A DNA stretch of 64,000 nucleotides from positions 7,494,001 through 7,558,000 of the forward strand of contig NZ_CP066356.1 of the NCBI RefSeq assembly GCF_023278185.1, written 5' to 3'. Source of the DNA: Bradyrhizobium elkanii USDA 76 (GTDB lineage Bacteria; Pseudomonadota; Alphaproteobacteria; Rhizobiales; Xanthobacteraceae). Position numbers and translations under genes: made by a program. Positions 8,085 to 16,604 of the stretch are shown in pieces; the stretch's first letter is position 1; every line of letters starts with the position of its first letter. The notes beneath the pieces are model-generated. The model saw nothing but the letters and a program-made list of their open reading frames with translations. It was not told where the DNA came from and searched no databases.

Positions 8085-8960
8085 CTATGTCGAATCAGAC
8101 ATGATCTTTTTACCAGCAGCCTGAACGGCGGGCACATTCGAACGCCTGTTGAACATGATCAGGTTGCGCGATGATTGCCCGAACTGACGAAGACGCGCAC
8201 CGAGCAACACATAAGATGCAATGACGAATATGGCGCCGGCGCCTCCAACCCCAAGCGCAAGCCACGGCGTTGAAGCAGATTTTGCGCTTTGAGCTGAAGC
8301 GGCTGTCGGCGACGCTGGCTGCTCAAGCGGAGTTCGCTCAACCGGCACGAAGACCACAGCCACCTTGTCGTAGGACAGCCCTTCGATGCTGTTGGCTACG
8401 AGCATCTTGATCTGAGGCAACAGCGCCGAGAGCTTTGCGTTGGAGCCATGTCGGATGAAAACCGACGCTGAGGACGGGGTCGCATCTTGCCGCAACAGAT
8501 CGTTTTTAGGAAGGACCACATGGACCCGGGCGGAAAGGACGCCATCGATATCGCTAATGGTGCGCGACAATTCCTCGCTGAGGGCATAAACGTAACGGGC
8601 CCGCTCCTCGATCGGCGACGCAACGAGGCCCGATCCCTTGAATACCTCGCCAAGATTCTTGAAAGATTGGCGCGGCAGCCCCTCAACATTCAGCAAGTCA
8701 ATCGAATAGGCGAGCTGCCTTTCCTCGACCTGGATCGTGCTGGTCCCATCTTTGGCGACAACACGAGCTGCATCGACACCCTTGCCAAGGAGAAGCGCAA
8801 GCATCTCATTGGCTTCACGCTCCTGAATCTTACTGTAGAGATCAGCTTTGCAGCCGAGCAACGGAACAAGAAGGGGCAGAGCAAGGCAAACGCGAAGCCG
8901 TCGCCACGATTGACGGCTGCCGTTGCCCGCACTGCACATCACACCACGCATCAGCTTCAT
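8085..8960 (-). CDS. rhcJ: RhcJ (NolT), T3SS inner-ring lipoprotein (SctJ/YscJ/FliF family)
   Basis: 291 aa. A lipoprotein signal ends in LLGC (Cys37), followed by KADLYSKIQEREANEML, the classic SctJ N-terminus. Two RBM ring-building domains span ~40-210 (ARVHVVLPKNDLL, SASVFIRHG, VANSIEGLSYDKVAVVFVP). A membrane segment lies at ~232-252 before a short basic cytoplasmic tail. SctJ forms the inner-membrane ring. The ATG follows the nopB stop immediately. A decayed N-terminal copy of this gene appears at 17945-18092. Confidence 0.94.
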   Translation of the reverse strand: MKLMRGVMCSAGNGSRQSWRRLRVCLALPLLVPLLGCKADLYSKIQEREANEMLALLLGKGVDAARVVAKDGTSTIQVEERQLAYSIDLLNVEGLPRQSFKNLGEVFKGSGLVASPIEERARYVYALSEELSRTISDIDGVLSARVHVVLPKNDLLRQDATPSSASVFIRHGSNAKLSALLPQIKMLVANSIEGLSYDKVAVVFVPVERTPLEQPASPTAASAQSAKSASTPWLALGVGGAGAIFVIASYVLLGARLRQFGQSSRNLIMFNRRSNVPAVQAAGKKIMSDST

Positions 8961-9479
8961 TCAGCCCGCCGAAAGCAGCTTGTTCAGCGACGAACTCACG
9001 GCGCTGGTGCTCTTAGAGACAAGGGAAACCTGAACGACGTCCCGGTAGACATCCCGCAGATTCACCACCATCGAATCGAAATCTGCCGCTACCGGTTTAA
9101 CTGTCTCATGCGCGCCGATGTCGAGCGGCTGCAATAGCGGCTGCGCGGCAGGTCCGGGCTGGATGACGCTCGGCGCAGACGACACACTACCGACCGCCGG
9201 AGCACCGACATGACTGTGGTACATGGTAGAAAGCGCTTGAAGGATGCGATCGCCCGGCGGATTCGCTAGCGTGTTCGTGCGCTGCACTTCCGATACCGGC
9301 GGAACGACTGCGGCTCTATCTGCGACCGATGAGGTGGCACTCTGGTCGGAGGCCGCTTGCGCAAGAGACTGCTCAAAGTGCGCCTGCTCGCCGGCGGCTG
9401 CCGGCGAGCAGGCATTGGCAAGACAGTCGGCTGAATTGGGTGAGATCGGCGTTGCGCCTAACATCATATAAGGAGTCAT
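8961..9479 (-). CDS. nopB: NopB (NolB), secreted T3SS pilus-associated protein
   Basis: 172 aa, Ser/Ala/Pro-rich with a helical C-terminus ending SSLNKLLSAG. It occupies the first position of the rhcJ-nolUV-rhcN operon, as nopB/nolB does in other rhizobia, where the protein is secreted and needed for the surface T3 pili. The annotated start (MTPYMMLG) has no strong ribosome-binding site, so an internal start near MMLG remains possible. The tts box at 9530-9562 lies ~50 bases upstream and should place the whole operon under TtsI. Confidence 0.85.
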   Translation of the reverse strand: MTPYMMLGATPISPNSADCLANACSPAAAGEQAHFEQSLAQAASDQSATSSVADRAAVVPPVSEVQRTNTLANPPGDRILQALSTMYHSHVGAPAVGSVSSAPSVIQPGPAAQPLLQPLDIGAHETVKPVAADFDSMVVNLRDVYRDVVQVSLVSKSTSAVSSSLNKLLSAG

Positions 9480-9529
9480 TGCGCTCGTTGATGAAACCAG
9501 GCGTTGTCTGACACTGAACGGATCAAGAT

Positions 9530-9562
9530 CGTAGTACGGTGAGCTGACGAAAACCTGACGAG
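9530..9562 (-). promoter_or_regulatory. tts box upstream of the nopB-rhcU operon
   Basis: Read on the minus strand: CTCGTCAGGTTTTCG followed by TCAGCTCACCGTACTACG. This matches the rhizobial tts-box pattern (GTCAGCTT-n-TCG-n-AAGCT and downstream C/TA positions), the binding site of the response regulator TtsI. It sits ~50 bases before nopB and ~90 bases before the divergent rhcC1 start, and may serve both. Confidence 0.82.
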
Positions 9563-9650
9563 GATGCGCCGCCTTGCGTCATCTAAAGATCACGTTTGGC
9601 GTCCAGGCTGGACCGAAATTCCAAGTTTAATTCTCAGAAGGCCTTCAGGA

Positions 9651-10346
9651 ATGTTTGTCCGATCCACGATGGTATTGAAGAGAATTCTTTACGCCGGAGG
9701 TTTCATCTGTCTTGGAATGGTCAGCGCGCTTGGCGCCCCCCTCTCGCTGCCGTCGGCCCCTTATAGCTACACGGTTTTGGACCAGGACCTTTCTGCCGCG
9801 CTGCAGGAGTTTGGCAACAATCTCAATATCAGGGTCAATGTCAGCACTGAAGTGAAGGGCCGGATTCGCGGACGAATGCCGGACCTGCCACCGCGCGAAT
9901 TCCTCGAGCGTTTGACCAACCTTTACAATCTTCAATGGTATTACGACGGCCTCGTTCTTTACATATCCGCGGCCCACGAGGCGCAAAGCCGACTGATGGT
10001 GTTGAGCCCGATCAGCTTCGATGCGTTCAAGACCGCGCTCGATGCGCTCAACATCTCCGATGAACGCTATATCGTGAAACCGGCCCCCGGCGATGGCCTC
10101 GTCCTGGCTTCGGGCCCGCCACGCTTCATCGCGCTGGTGGACCAGACGTTGAAGGGCCTTGTGGCGGAGGCGCAGGCGCGGCGCAATCCTGCCGCCGCCG
10201 AAGGGCCGCCGCGGGATTCGGTTTTGATGTTGTTTCGCGGCTCCTCGAGCGTGGTTATTCGGGACGGACGCCCGGAAGGGCATTATTCGCCCGACGCGCC
10301 GCATCAGGACGGCACCGTGCGGGAGGCTGGCACGGGCCAGAAGTGA
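9651..10346 (+). CDS. rhcC1: RhcC1 (NolW), N-terminal half of the split T3SS secretin
   Basis: 231 aa from the ATG at 9651. A signal peptide (ILYAGGFICLGMVSALGA) precedes secretin N-domains: SYTVLDQDLSAALQEFGNN, VKGRIRGRMPDLPPREFL, WYYDGLVLYIS and a second N-domain around SPISFDAFKTALDALNI. The channel-forming C-terminal domain is absent; in rhizobia the T3SS secretin is split into RhcC1 and RhcC2, and rhcC2 is not in this window. Divergent from nopB, with the tts box between them. A broken second copy lies at 18400-18764. Confidence 0.9.
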   Translation: MFVRSTMVLKRILYAGGFICLGMVSALGAPLSLPSAPYSYTVLDQDLSAALQEFGNNLNIRVNVSTEVKGRIRGRMPDLPPREFLERLTNLYNLQWYYDGLVLYISAAHEAQSRLMVLSPISFDAFKTALDALNISDERYIVKPAPGDGLVLASGPPRFIALVDQTLKGLVAEAQARRNPAAAEGPPRDSVLMLFRGSSSVVIRDGRPEGHYSPDAPHQDGTVREAGTGQK

Positions 10347-10411
10347 CTAACCGATGCGAAAACACCTTCAGCCGAAGTCGATCCGATCTGTATTGGCTCA
10401 AATCCGTCCGA

Positions 10412-10443
10412 TCGTCAGCTTTTCGAACGCTAATGCGCCCAGC
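10412..10443 (+). promoter_or_regulatory. tts box followed only by short ORFs
   Basis: TCGTCAGCTTTTCGAACGC then TAATGCGCC: one of the closest matches in the window to the tts-box consensus. No full-length gene follows it on the plus strand. A 37-codon ORF at 10612 and a 61-codon ORF at 10803 are the only plausible targets before the convergent effector gene. Confidence 0.8.
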
Positions 10444-10611
10444 ATGAGCGTGCGGATGTCTGGACGGCGGCGCCTGCTCCCGACCGCAACGGACGTGGGC
10501 AACCAGCCACGCTAGGCGCGAGCGGAAGTTGGTAAGCGCCAGTTTTGACGGGGGCTCGAGGGCTTAAAGGTCGACACGAGCTTCCGAACCAACTGCGTCG
10601 GAGCCGCAGGC

Positions 10612-10725
10612 ATGAATACGAGCCGAGAGCCCGACTCACCAGAACCGCCTACGGACGCGATCGGCTTTCAGCAGCGGCTCAGTGGCGCGCATGCCAGGCC
10701 GTGTGGACTCTTGGTATTTCGCTGA
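10612..10725 (+). pseudogene. Short effector-like ORF, probably a truncated T3SS effector N-terminus
   Basis: 37 codons beginning MNTSREPDSPEPPTDAIGFQ, with a GGAG-containing leader. The composition (Ser, Pro, Thr, Asn; few hydrophobics) resembles T3SS secretion signals such as the start of the NopM-like protein in this window (MNTEQLGSGT). It lies ~170 bases downstream of a strong tts box. I infer the residue of an effector whose body has been lost; a genuine small secreted protein is the alternative. Confidence 0.4.
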
Positions 10726-10802
10726 GCCGCCAATGCCTGACCAATTTTCTGAAAGGACGCGTAACTAATGATTTAGTATATTCATCTTGGCGGGAGGCCA
10801 AG

Positions 10803-10988
10803 ATGGCCAAGATAGTCGACAGCCTGCCAGAAAGGACGTTGCCAGGTGCTCCTGCCGTTGGCGACGTCGCGAAGGTCTGCTGGCGGCGGACTATGTCCGC
10901 GCTCCGCGGGCTGCTATGGAATGCTTACCCAGTGGGCGCTCGCCGTGTAATTGTCCAGATCAGAGGCCCGCGTCCATCGACGGTTTGA
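10803..10988 (+). CDS. Small hypothetical protein (61 aa)
   Basis: 61 aa, MAKIVDSLPERTLPGAP at the start and a basic Arg-rich end. The ATG has a very good ribosome-binding site (GGAGG, five bases upstream), which is the main reason to list it. It lies ~390 bases downstream of the tts box at 10412 and its 3' end overlaps the convergent effector gene by ~29 bases. No family recognised. Confidence 0.35.
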   Translation: MAKIVDSLPERTLPGAPAVGDVAKVCWRRTMSALRGLLWNAYPVGARRVIVQIRGPRPSTV

Positions 10989-11658
10989 TACGAACGAACC
11001 CCTCTTGTCGAAATTCGGCTGTGTGGGGCATACCCAGCATGGTGAAACTTGTGGTCCGGGAGTTATTGCTAGGCAAGAGGCCGGCCCTCCTTAGTATGTT
11101 GATCTGGGCATCCGAGGCCGTATGGGGACAGAAGACCCAGTGGTCGGCTATGAAACGCTCGTCCTCGGGAATGAAATTTGTGAGCTCCGACAGCGCAGCC
11201 CCGGCGGACGAGGATGGCCCGGCTTGCGAAGGTCCGGCCTGAGACGGTCCAGCCTGCGATGACCCGGCTTCCACATTCTGCCAAATTAGATCAGGATCAA
11301 ACTCTGGGAGTTCCGCGATGGCTTGAGCGATCGGCTGCTGCGAGCCTGGCTGTGGAGAGCTTTCTCTGGCGGCCACCAATGGCCCGGGGGAGGGCGCAGC
11401 CGGCGCATATAGATCATCCTCCCGATCCAACAGTGATGAATAGGGATGCCCCGACTCCAAATATTGCGAATAGGGATGCCGGGCGTCCAGATATGGCGAG
11501 TAGGCTTTGCCCTGCTGCACGGGAGATCCCGCAGCAGGTGGCAGAGCACTATCTTCGACCTCGCGCAGCTGGTGCTCAAAGCCCGCTGGACCCGCGGGCG
11601 CTGATGGTGAATCGGGCTGCGGGCTTGTGTTCGTTGGGCTGATTGAGTTGAAATCCAT
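10960..11658 (-). CDS. Putative T3SS effector, Pro/Ser-rich with 15-bp repeat tract
   Basis: 232 aa from the ATG at 11658 (MDFNSISPTNTSPQPDSP), a typical polar secretion signal. Residues ~50-85 hold about three near-repeats of the form PYSxYL(D/E)xxH; residues ~145-160 hold (SQAGP)n; the C-terminal ~65 residues form a compact domain with WVFCPHTASDAQINILRR and PHTAEFRQEGFVRI. A tts box lies ~195 bases upstream. I recognise no named Nop family. Two decayed relatives of the C-terminal domain occur at 11994-12464 and 19117-19292. Confidence 0.7.
   Translation of the reverse strand: MDFNSISPTNTSPQPDSPSAPAGPAGFEHQLREVEDSALPPAAGSPVQQGKAYSPYLDARHPYSQYLESGHPYSSLLDREDDLYAPAAPSPGPLVAARESSPQPGSQQPIAQAIAELPEFDPDLIWQNVEAGSSQAGPSQAGPSQAGPSSSAGAALSELTNFIPEDERFIADHWVFCPHTASDAQINILRRAGLLPSNNSRTTSFTMLGMPHTAEFRQEGFVRIKPSMDAGL
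11216..11272 (-). repeat. 15-bp tandem repeat coding for SQAGP-type units
   Basis: About 3.8 copies of a 15-bp unit (plus-strand form GGYCCRGCYTGMGAN) inside the effector gene, coding for Ser-Gln-Ala-Gly-Pro. The tract links the N-terminal secreted part to the C-terminal domain and is a likely site of length variation. Confidence 0.75.
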
Positions 11659-11851
11659 CCTGCTCCTCCTTTGAAAGTTTGGCTCGAGCCATAGTTCGAC
11701 GAAGGCCATTTGCATTGCGACCTCCAGAGAACTGTTTCGAAGGCTCGTGTGGAGTGCACCCTCCGAGCCGCCGGCAGAGCATCGGGTGTTCGATGTGCAT
11801 CTCCATTAAGATGGATAGGCGGCATCGCCCTCTAGACATCCGCTCTCTCAT

Positions 11852-11883
11852 GCTAAGAGAGTTAGCTTTCGAGAAGCTGACGA
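11852..11883 (-). promoter_or_regulatory. tts box for the effector at 10960-11658
   Basis: Minus strand: TCGTCAGCTTCTCGAAAGC followed by TAACTCTCTTA. A near-perfect tts box ~195 bases upstream of the effector ATG, pointing to TtsI control. Confidence 0.88.
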
Positions 11884-11993
11884 GCGTCAAGAGGATTCGC
11901 AATGAGCCAATGGAGAAGGCATTGACCTTCGCCACAAGCTGCTTCGCATTTTCAATTCATCTCTGCTTGGCGCAGACTTGCGCACGATGCTGT

Positions 11994-12464
11994 CCTGACG
12001 CGGCGCGTCCCCTGCAGTATCTCTCCAGCAGGCGGTCGAGGCTCATCCTGGTGTCGATCAGGATCTGATATGCCAGGATGAGGATGCCGGCCCTTCGCTG
12101 GACCGTGGCATGCCTAGCCGTCGCATGCCGGGCTATCGCTTGCAGGGCCATTGCAGGCCGGACCCCACGCTCGACCCTTGCAGCCGGACCGTCTCAGCCA
12201 GGTCCTTCCGAAGCCGCACCACCAGAACTGTCCGAGTTCCATATGTTGGACGGACGTCTCGCCAAGGATTACTGGGTTTTCATTGGCCAAACAGCCACAG
12301 GCGCTCAGATCGATATGCTGGAGTGCAGCGGAGTGAGACCGAGCAAGGACCGCCACAAAGGTTTTCACTCTTCTCGGGGTGCCCACACAGCCGAACGCAG
12401 AGCAGAGGGCTTCATTCGTCTCACGCCATCGCTGGACTCGATCCCTTGGCCCGAAGCCGGCTGA
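11994..12464 (+). pseudogene. Decayed paralogue of the 10960-11658 effector
   Basis: Homology to the effector is spread over different frames. ARPLQYL (~12000) matches the ARHPYSQYL repeat; DQDLICQDEDAGPS (~12055-12100) matches the FDPDLIWQNVEAGSS region; after a frame change, 12190-12464 gives KDYWVFIGQTATGAQIDML and HTAERRAEGFIRLTPSLD, matching the C-terminal domain. The repeat linker has drifted into GCATGCC-rich sequence. Read from 12078 it gives a 128-aa ORF, but the frame changes and missing N-terminus argue for a pseudogene. It faces away from the intact copy. Confidence 0.65.
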
Positions 12465-13282
12465 AGATCGGCCTGCGGACTCTGGGGAAGATCGGCCTCC
12501 CCACTAGCAACCATGGCTCGCGCCTCGGCAGGGCCATGTCTCTGGCGCCGACAGATTGAAATTGCGGACGGCAACGGCAGTCGGTGACGGCCCCCGGCCG
12601 GCGAAAAATTGCCAAGCTCCCACTTTAAGGCCCAATCGATCAGTGCAGAGACCTGGTCACGTCAAGATAGATGCACGGCGAGAGACAAACGATCACCAGT
12701 GCGCCCTCTTCTCACTTTTGCCTTCTCCGCCCTGCACTTTATATGAACCGACGCCGCGGAGTCGGCCACCTTGACCATCACGCGTGATTGTCACGTACAC
12801 AGCCGCCGGCCCGCAGCATTCAAGTCAGGTTTTTCCGCGTCCCTTTGGCTAAGGTGCGTAAAACAGTTTCCGTCCGCCCTTCCCAAAAGGACGGCTAGCG
12901 TGCAACCAATTCTTCTTAAGCCGCATTGCAGGCGGCCTTAGCGCAAACCGCGTGGACATCGGTTACGTCGCGCGCCTCGTGAAACCGGGATTGAGTTCAT
13001 TTGCGCATCGGCACATCAACGGGCGCAGTTTTCTTCGATCGGTTGCCCGATACCGCGCTGCCTCTGCTCATCCCAGCCGGAGCGTTTTTGATGAACTCCG
13101 ATACTGGCGGACACCTTAGGTGTGCTCAACACCTCCACTTTGGCACGTCCATCCCAAAGGCCCGCGACCATGATTTCGAGCGGCATAGATCAAGGTCCGC
13201 TGCGGCCCCGCAAGCAGCGGCAGAGCCGACTTTCGCAAACGTCCGAAAATGCGGGGGCGCTCCAAAGCGCCGTTCCGTCTGG
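12465..13282. other. Gene-poor stretch
   Basis: About 820 bases between the effector pseudogene and the end of nrdB. I see no convincing coding region, tts box or sigma-54 promoter. Confidence 0.5.
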
Positions 13283-14356
13283 CTACGTCCGGCCGAAAGC
13301 TGCCCACACCCCGTCTTCGCCGTCCCAGCTGCCGCGGCTCGCCGCCTTGGAGTACTCGGTGGCGCGCTGCTCGAAGAAATTAGCGTGCTCGACGCCATTG
13401 AGAATCTCGACGAGCCAAGGCAGCGGATGCGCCTTGAGCTGGGTGAACCCGCCCTCCTTGGCTTCGAAGAAGCCGAAGACCGGGGCAATCCGCAACTGGG
13501 TCAGTCGCCAGTCGGCGACATAGCGGACGTAAGTGTGGATCTGCTCAGGCCTCATGCCCTCGATCTTGCCGAGGCCGAAGGCGAGGTCGACGAAATTCTC
13601 CTCCAGCTTCACCATGGTTTTGGCGACGTCGACGATATCGTCACGGACGGAGCGCGTCACCGCGCCGGTTTCTCGGTTCCATTCGTGAAACAGCTTGATA
13701 ATGCCCTCACAATGCAGGCTCTCGTCGCGAACCGACCAGCTTACGATCTGTCCCATGCCGTTCATCTTGTTGTGGCGGGGGAAATTGAGCAGCATCGCGA
13801 AGCTCGCGAACAACGCCATGCCTTCGGTGAAGGCGCCGAACATCGCCAAGGTCCTGGCGACATCGGCTACTGTGTCGACGCCGAACTCGTGCATGTAGTC
13901 CGCCTTGGCACGCATCTCGGAATAGCCGCGAAATGCCTCGAACTCGGTCTTGGGCATGCCGAGCGTTTTGAGCAGCAGCGCATAGGCGTCGATGTGGACC
14001 GTCTCCATATTAGTGAAGGCCGCCATCATCATCTGGACGGTGAGCGGCTGGAAGATCGGGATGTAGCGCTTAAGATAGTTATCGCCGACTTCGATGTCCG
14101 ATTGGGTGAAGAAACGGAAGATCTGAGTGAGCAGCGCGCGCTCACTGTCGGTAACGCGGTCCGATGCCCAATCCTTGAGGTCGGCACCAAGCGGCACCTC
14201 CTCGCCCATCCAATGGGTCTGCTGCTGGCGCTTCCAGAACTCGTAAGCCCAGGCGTAGCGATCGACGTCATAGCTGCCGGTCGAGTCGAGGAGGCCGACG
14301 CACCGTTTGCCGATCAGTGTGCGCGGATCGACGGATGAGAGATCGATCACTGACAT
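13283..14356 (-). CDS. nrdB: Ribonucleotide reductase class Ia, small (radical) subunit
   Basis: 357 aa from the ATG at 14356, which has GAGGAG eight bases upstream and lies inside the end of nrdA. Diiron ligands are visible: Asp in FTQSDIEVGDNYL, Glu and His in METVHIDAY, and Glu/His in SVRDESLHCEG. The radical tyrosine stands seven residues after the first Glu (ETVHIDAY), as in E. coli NrdB Tyr122. With NrdA it makes dNTPs in an oxygen-dependent reaction. Translationally coupled to nrdA; the riboswitch upstream of nrdA probably controls both. Confidence 0.93.
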   Translation of the reverse strand: MSVIDLSSVDPRTLIGKRCVGLLDSTGSYDVDRYAWAYEFWKRQQQTHWMGEEVPLGADLKDWASDRVTDSERALLTQIFRFFTQSDIEVGDNYLKRYIPIFQPLTVQMMMAAFTNMETVHIDAYALLLKTLGMPKTEFEAFRGYSEMRAKADYMHEFGVDTVADVARTLAMFGAFTEGMALFASFAMLLNFPRHNKMNGMGQIVSWSVRDESLHCEGIIKLFHEWNRETGAVTRSVRDDIVDVAKTMVKLEENFVDLAFGLGKIEGMRPEQIHTYVRYVADWRLTQLRIAPVFGFFEAKEGGFTQLKAHPLPWLVEILNGVEHANFFEQRATEYSKAASRGSWDGEDGVWAAFGRT

Positions 14357-16284
14357 GCGAGGCACTCCTCATAGTCAGTGTGCCGCTGCGGCTGCGGCGG
14401 CGCCGCGTTGTCGCCGTCAGCGATGTTGCCGGCGAACGCCGCGCGCGAGATCGATTTTGAACGGCAGTAGTAGAGGCTCTTCACCCCGCGCTTCCATGCC
14501 GTCCAATGCAGCATGTGAAGGTCCCACTTATCGACGTCGGCCGGCAGATAGAGGTTAATCGACTGGCTCTGGCAAATGAACGCGGCGCGGTCGGCGGCAA
14601 GCTCGACGATCCAGCGCTGGTCGATTTCGAAGGCGGTGCGAAAGACCGCTTTTTCGTGTTCCGACAGGGTGTCGAGATGGGCGACTGAACCCTCGTGCGC
14701 GATGATCGACTGCCAGGTCGCCGAAGTATCTGCGCCCTTGGCGGCCAGCAGCTTGGCGAGATGCGGATTACGCACCGAGATGGCACCGGACAAGGTCTTA
14801 TGGGTGTAGATGTTGGCCGGGATCGGCTCGACGCAAGCGCTAGTCCCGCCGCAGATGATGCTGATCGAGGCGGTTGGCGCGATCGCGATCTTATGGCTGA
14901 AGCGCGCCATCACACCGCGTTCCAGTGCATCCGGGCACGGCCCACGCTCGCGCGCGAGCGTCACGGATGCCGCGTCGGCATCGCGACGGATTTTCCGGAA
15001 CATGTTCAGATTGAACGACTTGGCCACGACACTTTCCATCGGAATGCCCTTGGCCTGCAGGAACGAATGGAAGCCCATGACGCCGAGGCCGACGGAGCGC
15101 TCACGCAAGGCGGCGTAGCGGGCACGCTTCATGCCGTCCGGCGCCACCGTGATGAAGTGGGTCAGCACGTTGTCGAGGAAGCGCATGACGTCCTCGATGA
15201 AGCCTGGCTTCTCATTCCACTGATCCCAGGTCTCGAGGTTGAGCGACGACAGGCAGCACACCGCGGTGCGCTCCTCGCCGCGATGATCGATGCCGGTCGG
15301 CAGGGTAATTTCGCTGCACAGGTTGGAGGTAGAGACCTTGAGGCCGAGCTCGCGCTGGTGCTTGGGGAGCGACCGGTTCACGGTGTCAATAAACAACAAG
15401 TAAGGCTCGCCGGTCTGCAGCCGGTTCTCCAGGATGCGTTGCCACAGTTGGCGGGCGTCGATCTCGCGGATGACATCGTTGGTCCTCGGGCTGCGCAGAG
15501 CGAACGCGGTGCCGGCGCCCACGGCACGCATGAACGCGTCGGTAACGTTGATCCCGTGGTGCAGGTTGAGACTCTTGCGGTTGAAGTCGCCGGACGCCTT
15601 GCGAATCTCGAGGAACTCCTCGATCTCGGGATGGTGGATATCGAGATAGACCGCCGCAGAGCCGCGCCGCAACGAGCCCTGGCTGATCGCCAATGTCAGG
15701 CCGTCCATGACGTGGATGAACGGGATGATACCCGAGGTAACGCCGCCCTTCACCTTCTCGCCGATCGAGCGAACGTTGCCCCAGTAGGTGCCGATGCCGC
15801 CGCCGTTAGAGGCAAGCCAGACATTCTCGTTCCAGGTGCCGACGATGCCTTCGAGCGAGTCCGACACCGAGTTAAGGAAGCATGAGATCGGCAGACCGCG
15901 CGTGGTGCCGCCGTTGGACAGCACCGGTGTGGCCGGCATGAACCACAGCCGAGACATCGCATCATAGAGACGTTGGGCATGCGCAACATCATCCGCGAAG
16001 GCGCAAGACACCCGCGCGAACATGTCCTGGAGCAATTCGCCGGCGAGCAGGTAACGGTCGGTCACCGTCAGCTTGCCGAACGGCGTCAACAGGTCGTCGC
16101 GCGTCCGATCGAGCTTGAGATCGGCCCGCCTTGGCGATGGAGCAAGGGGGCGCGGCAGCGGAGCCGGCGATGGCAAGACAAGACCCGACTCAGGCGGGGT
16201 AGGCCTTGCCTGCGCTGGGCGCGGCTGCACATGCGGCGGCTCAATGAGATGACCCTGCTGATCGAAATTGTAAGACGGCGACAT
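14347..16284 (-). CDS. nrdA: Ribonucleotide reductase class Ia, large (catalytic) subunit
   Basis: 645 aa from the ATG at 16284 (MSPSYNFDQQ). Catalytic motifs: substrate-site Cys in GLPISCFLNSV, the NLCSEITLP loop (Asn, Cys and Glu of the active site), the partner Cys in AVCCLSSLNLE, and the C-terminal redox pair CLAC. The first ~60 residues are Pro-rich and I see no ATP-cone, so it may lack the dATP activity switch; it is shorter than E. coli NrdA. Longer readings run into the riboswitch. Its stop overlaps the nrdB start. Confidence 0.93.
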   Translation of the reverse strand: MSPSYNFDQQGHLIEPPHVQPRPAQARPTPPESGLVLPSPAPLPRPLAPSPRRADLKLDRTRDDLLTPFGKLTVTDRYLLAGELLQDMFARVSCAFADDVAHAQRLYDAMSRLWFMPATPVLSNGGTTRGLPISCFLNSVSDSLEGIVGTWNENVWLASNGGGIGTYWGNVRSIGEKVKGGVTSGIIPFIHVMDGLTLAISQGSLRRGSAAVYLDIHHPEIEEFLEIRKASGDFNRKSLNLHHGINVTDAFMRAVGAGTAFALRSPRTNDVIREIDARQLWQRILENRLQTGEPYLLFIDTVNRSLPKHQRELGLKVSTSNLCSEITLPTGIDHRGEERTAVCCLSSLNLETWDQWNEKPGFIEDVMRFLDNVLTHFITVAPDGMKRARYAALRERSVGLGVMGFHSFLQAKGIPMESVVAKSFNLNMFRKIRRDADAASVTLARERGPCPDALERGVMARFSHKIAIAPTASISIICGGTSACVEPIPANIYTHKTLSGAISVRNPHLAKLLAAKGADTSATWQSIIAHEGSVAHLDTLSEHEKAVFRTAFEIDQRWIVELAADRAAFICQSQSINLYLPADVDKWDLHMLHWTAWKRGVKSLYYCRSKSISRAAFAGNIADGDNAAPPQPQRHTDYEECLACQ

Positions 16285-16399
16285 CGGCAACCCCGCGATG
16301 TTGGGCGCGGGCCGGCGCGGACGACTTGCGAGGAATCCGGGCAAATGTCCCCGGCTGCAAGCGACCCACCGGGACACCCCGCCCGAGGACTTTCATTCG

Positions 16400-16600
16400 G
16401 TCGCGGCAGGTCTCCTGGCTCGCGGGTCACTGCGGCCATCGGCCTTCCCGGCGCTGTGTCGCGCCAGTGACCATGATGACAACCGCTCGCCGCTTACAGT
16501 TGCGGGGGCAGCCCCGGAGTTGCCGTTTTGGCGCACCGGGTTCCCTCTTAGCTTCCACCCTACAAGATGTGGGGAACGGAAGACCGTGACTGACTATAGA
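16400..16600 (-). promoter_or_regulatory. Cobalamin riboswitch upstream of nrdAB
   Basis: On the minus strand the region carries, in order, GGGAACCCGGTG, then CCGGGGCTGCCCCCGCAACTG, then TGTAAGCGG, GTCACTGG, GGGAAGGC and finally the B12 box AGCCAGGAGACCTGCC (plus 16405-16420). This is the full conserved core of an AdoCbl riboswitch. It ends ~115 bases before the nrdA start. Expected effect: B12 excess lowers expression of the B12-independent reductase. There is no other gene it could serve. Confidence 0.93.
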
Positions 16601-16604
16601 TAGG

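Noticed and set aside
13001..14338. A 445-codon open frame on the plus strand across nrdB
   Set aside because: It lies opposite the well-conserved NrdB reading frame with all metal ligands; the plus-strand translation is low-complexity and matches nothing.
14695..15885. A 396-codon plus-strand open frame across nrdA
   Set aside because: Antisense shadow of the catalytic subunit; high-GC third positions keep the opposite frame open.
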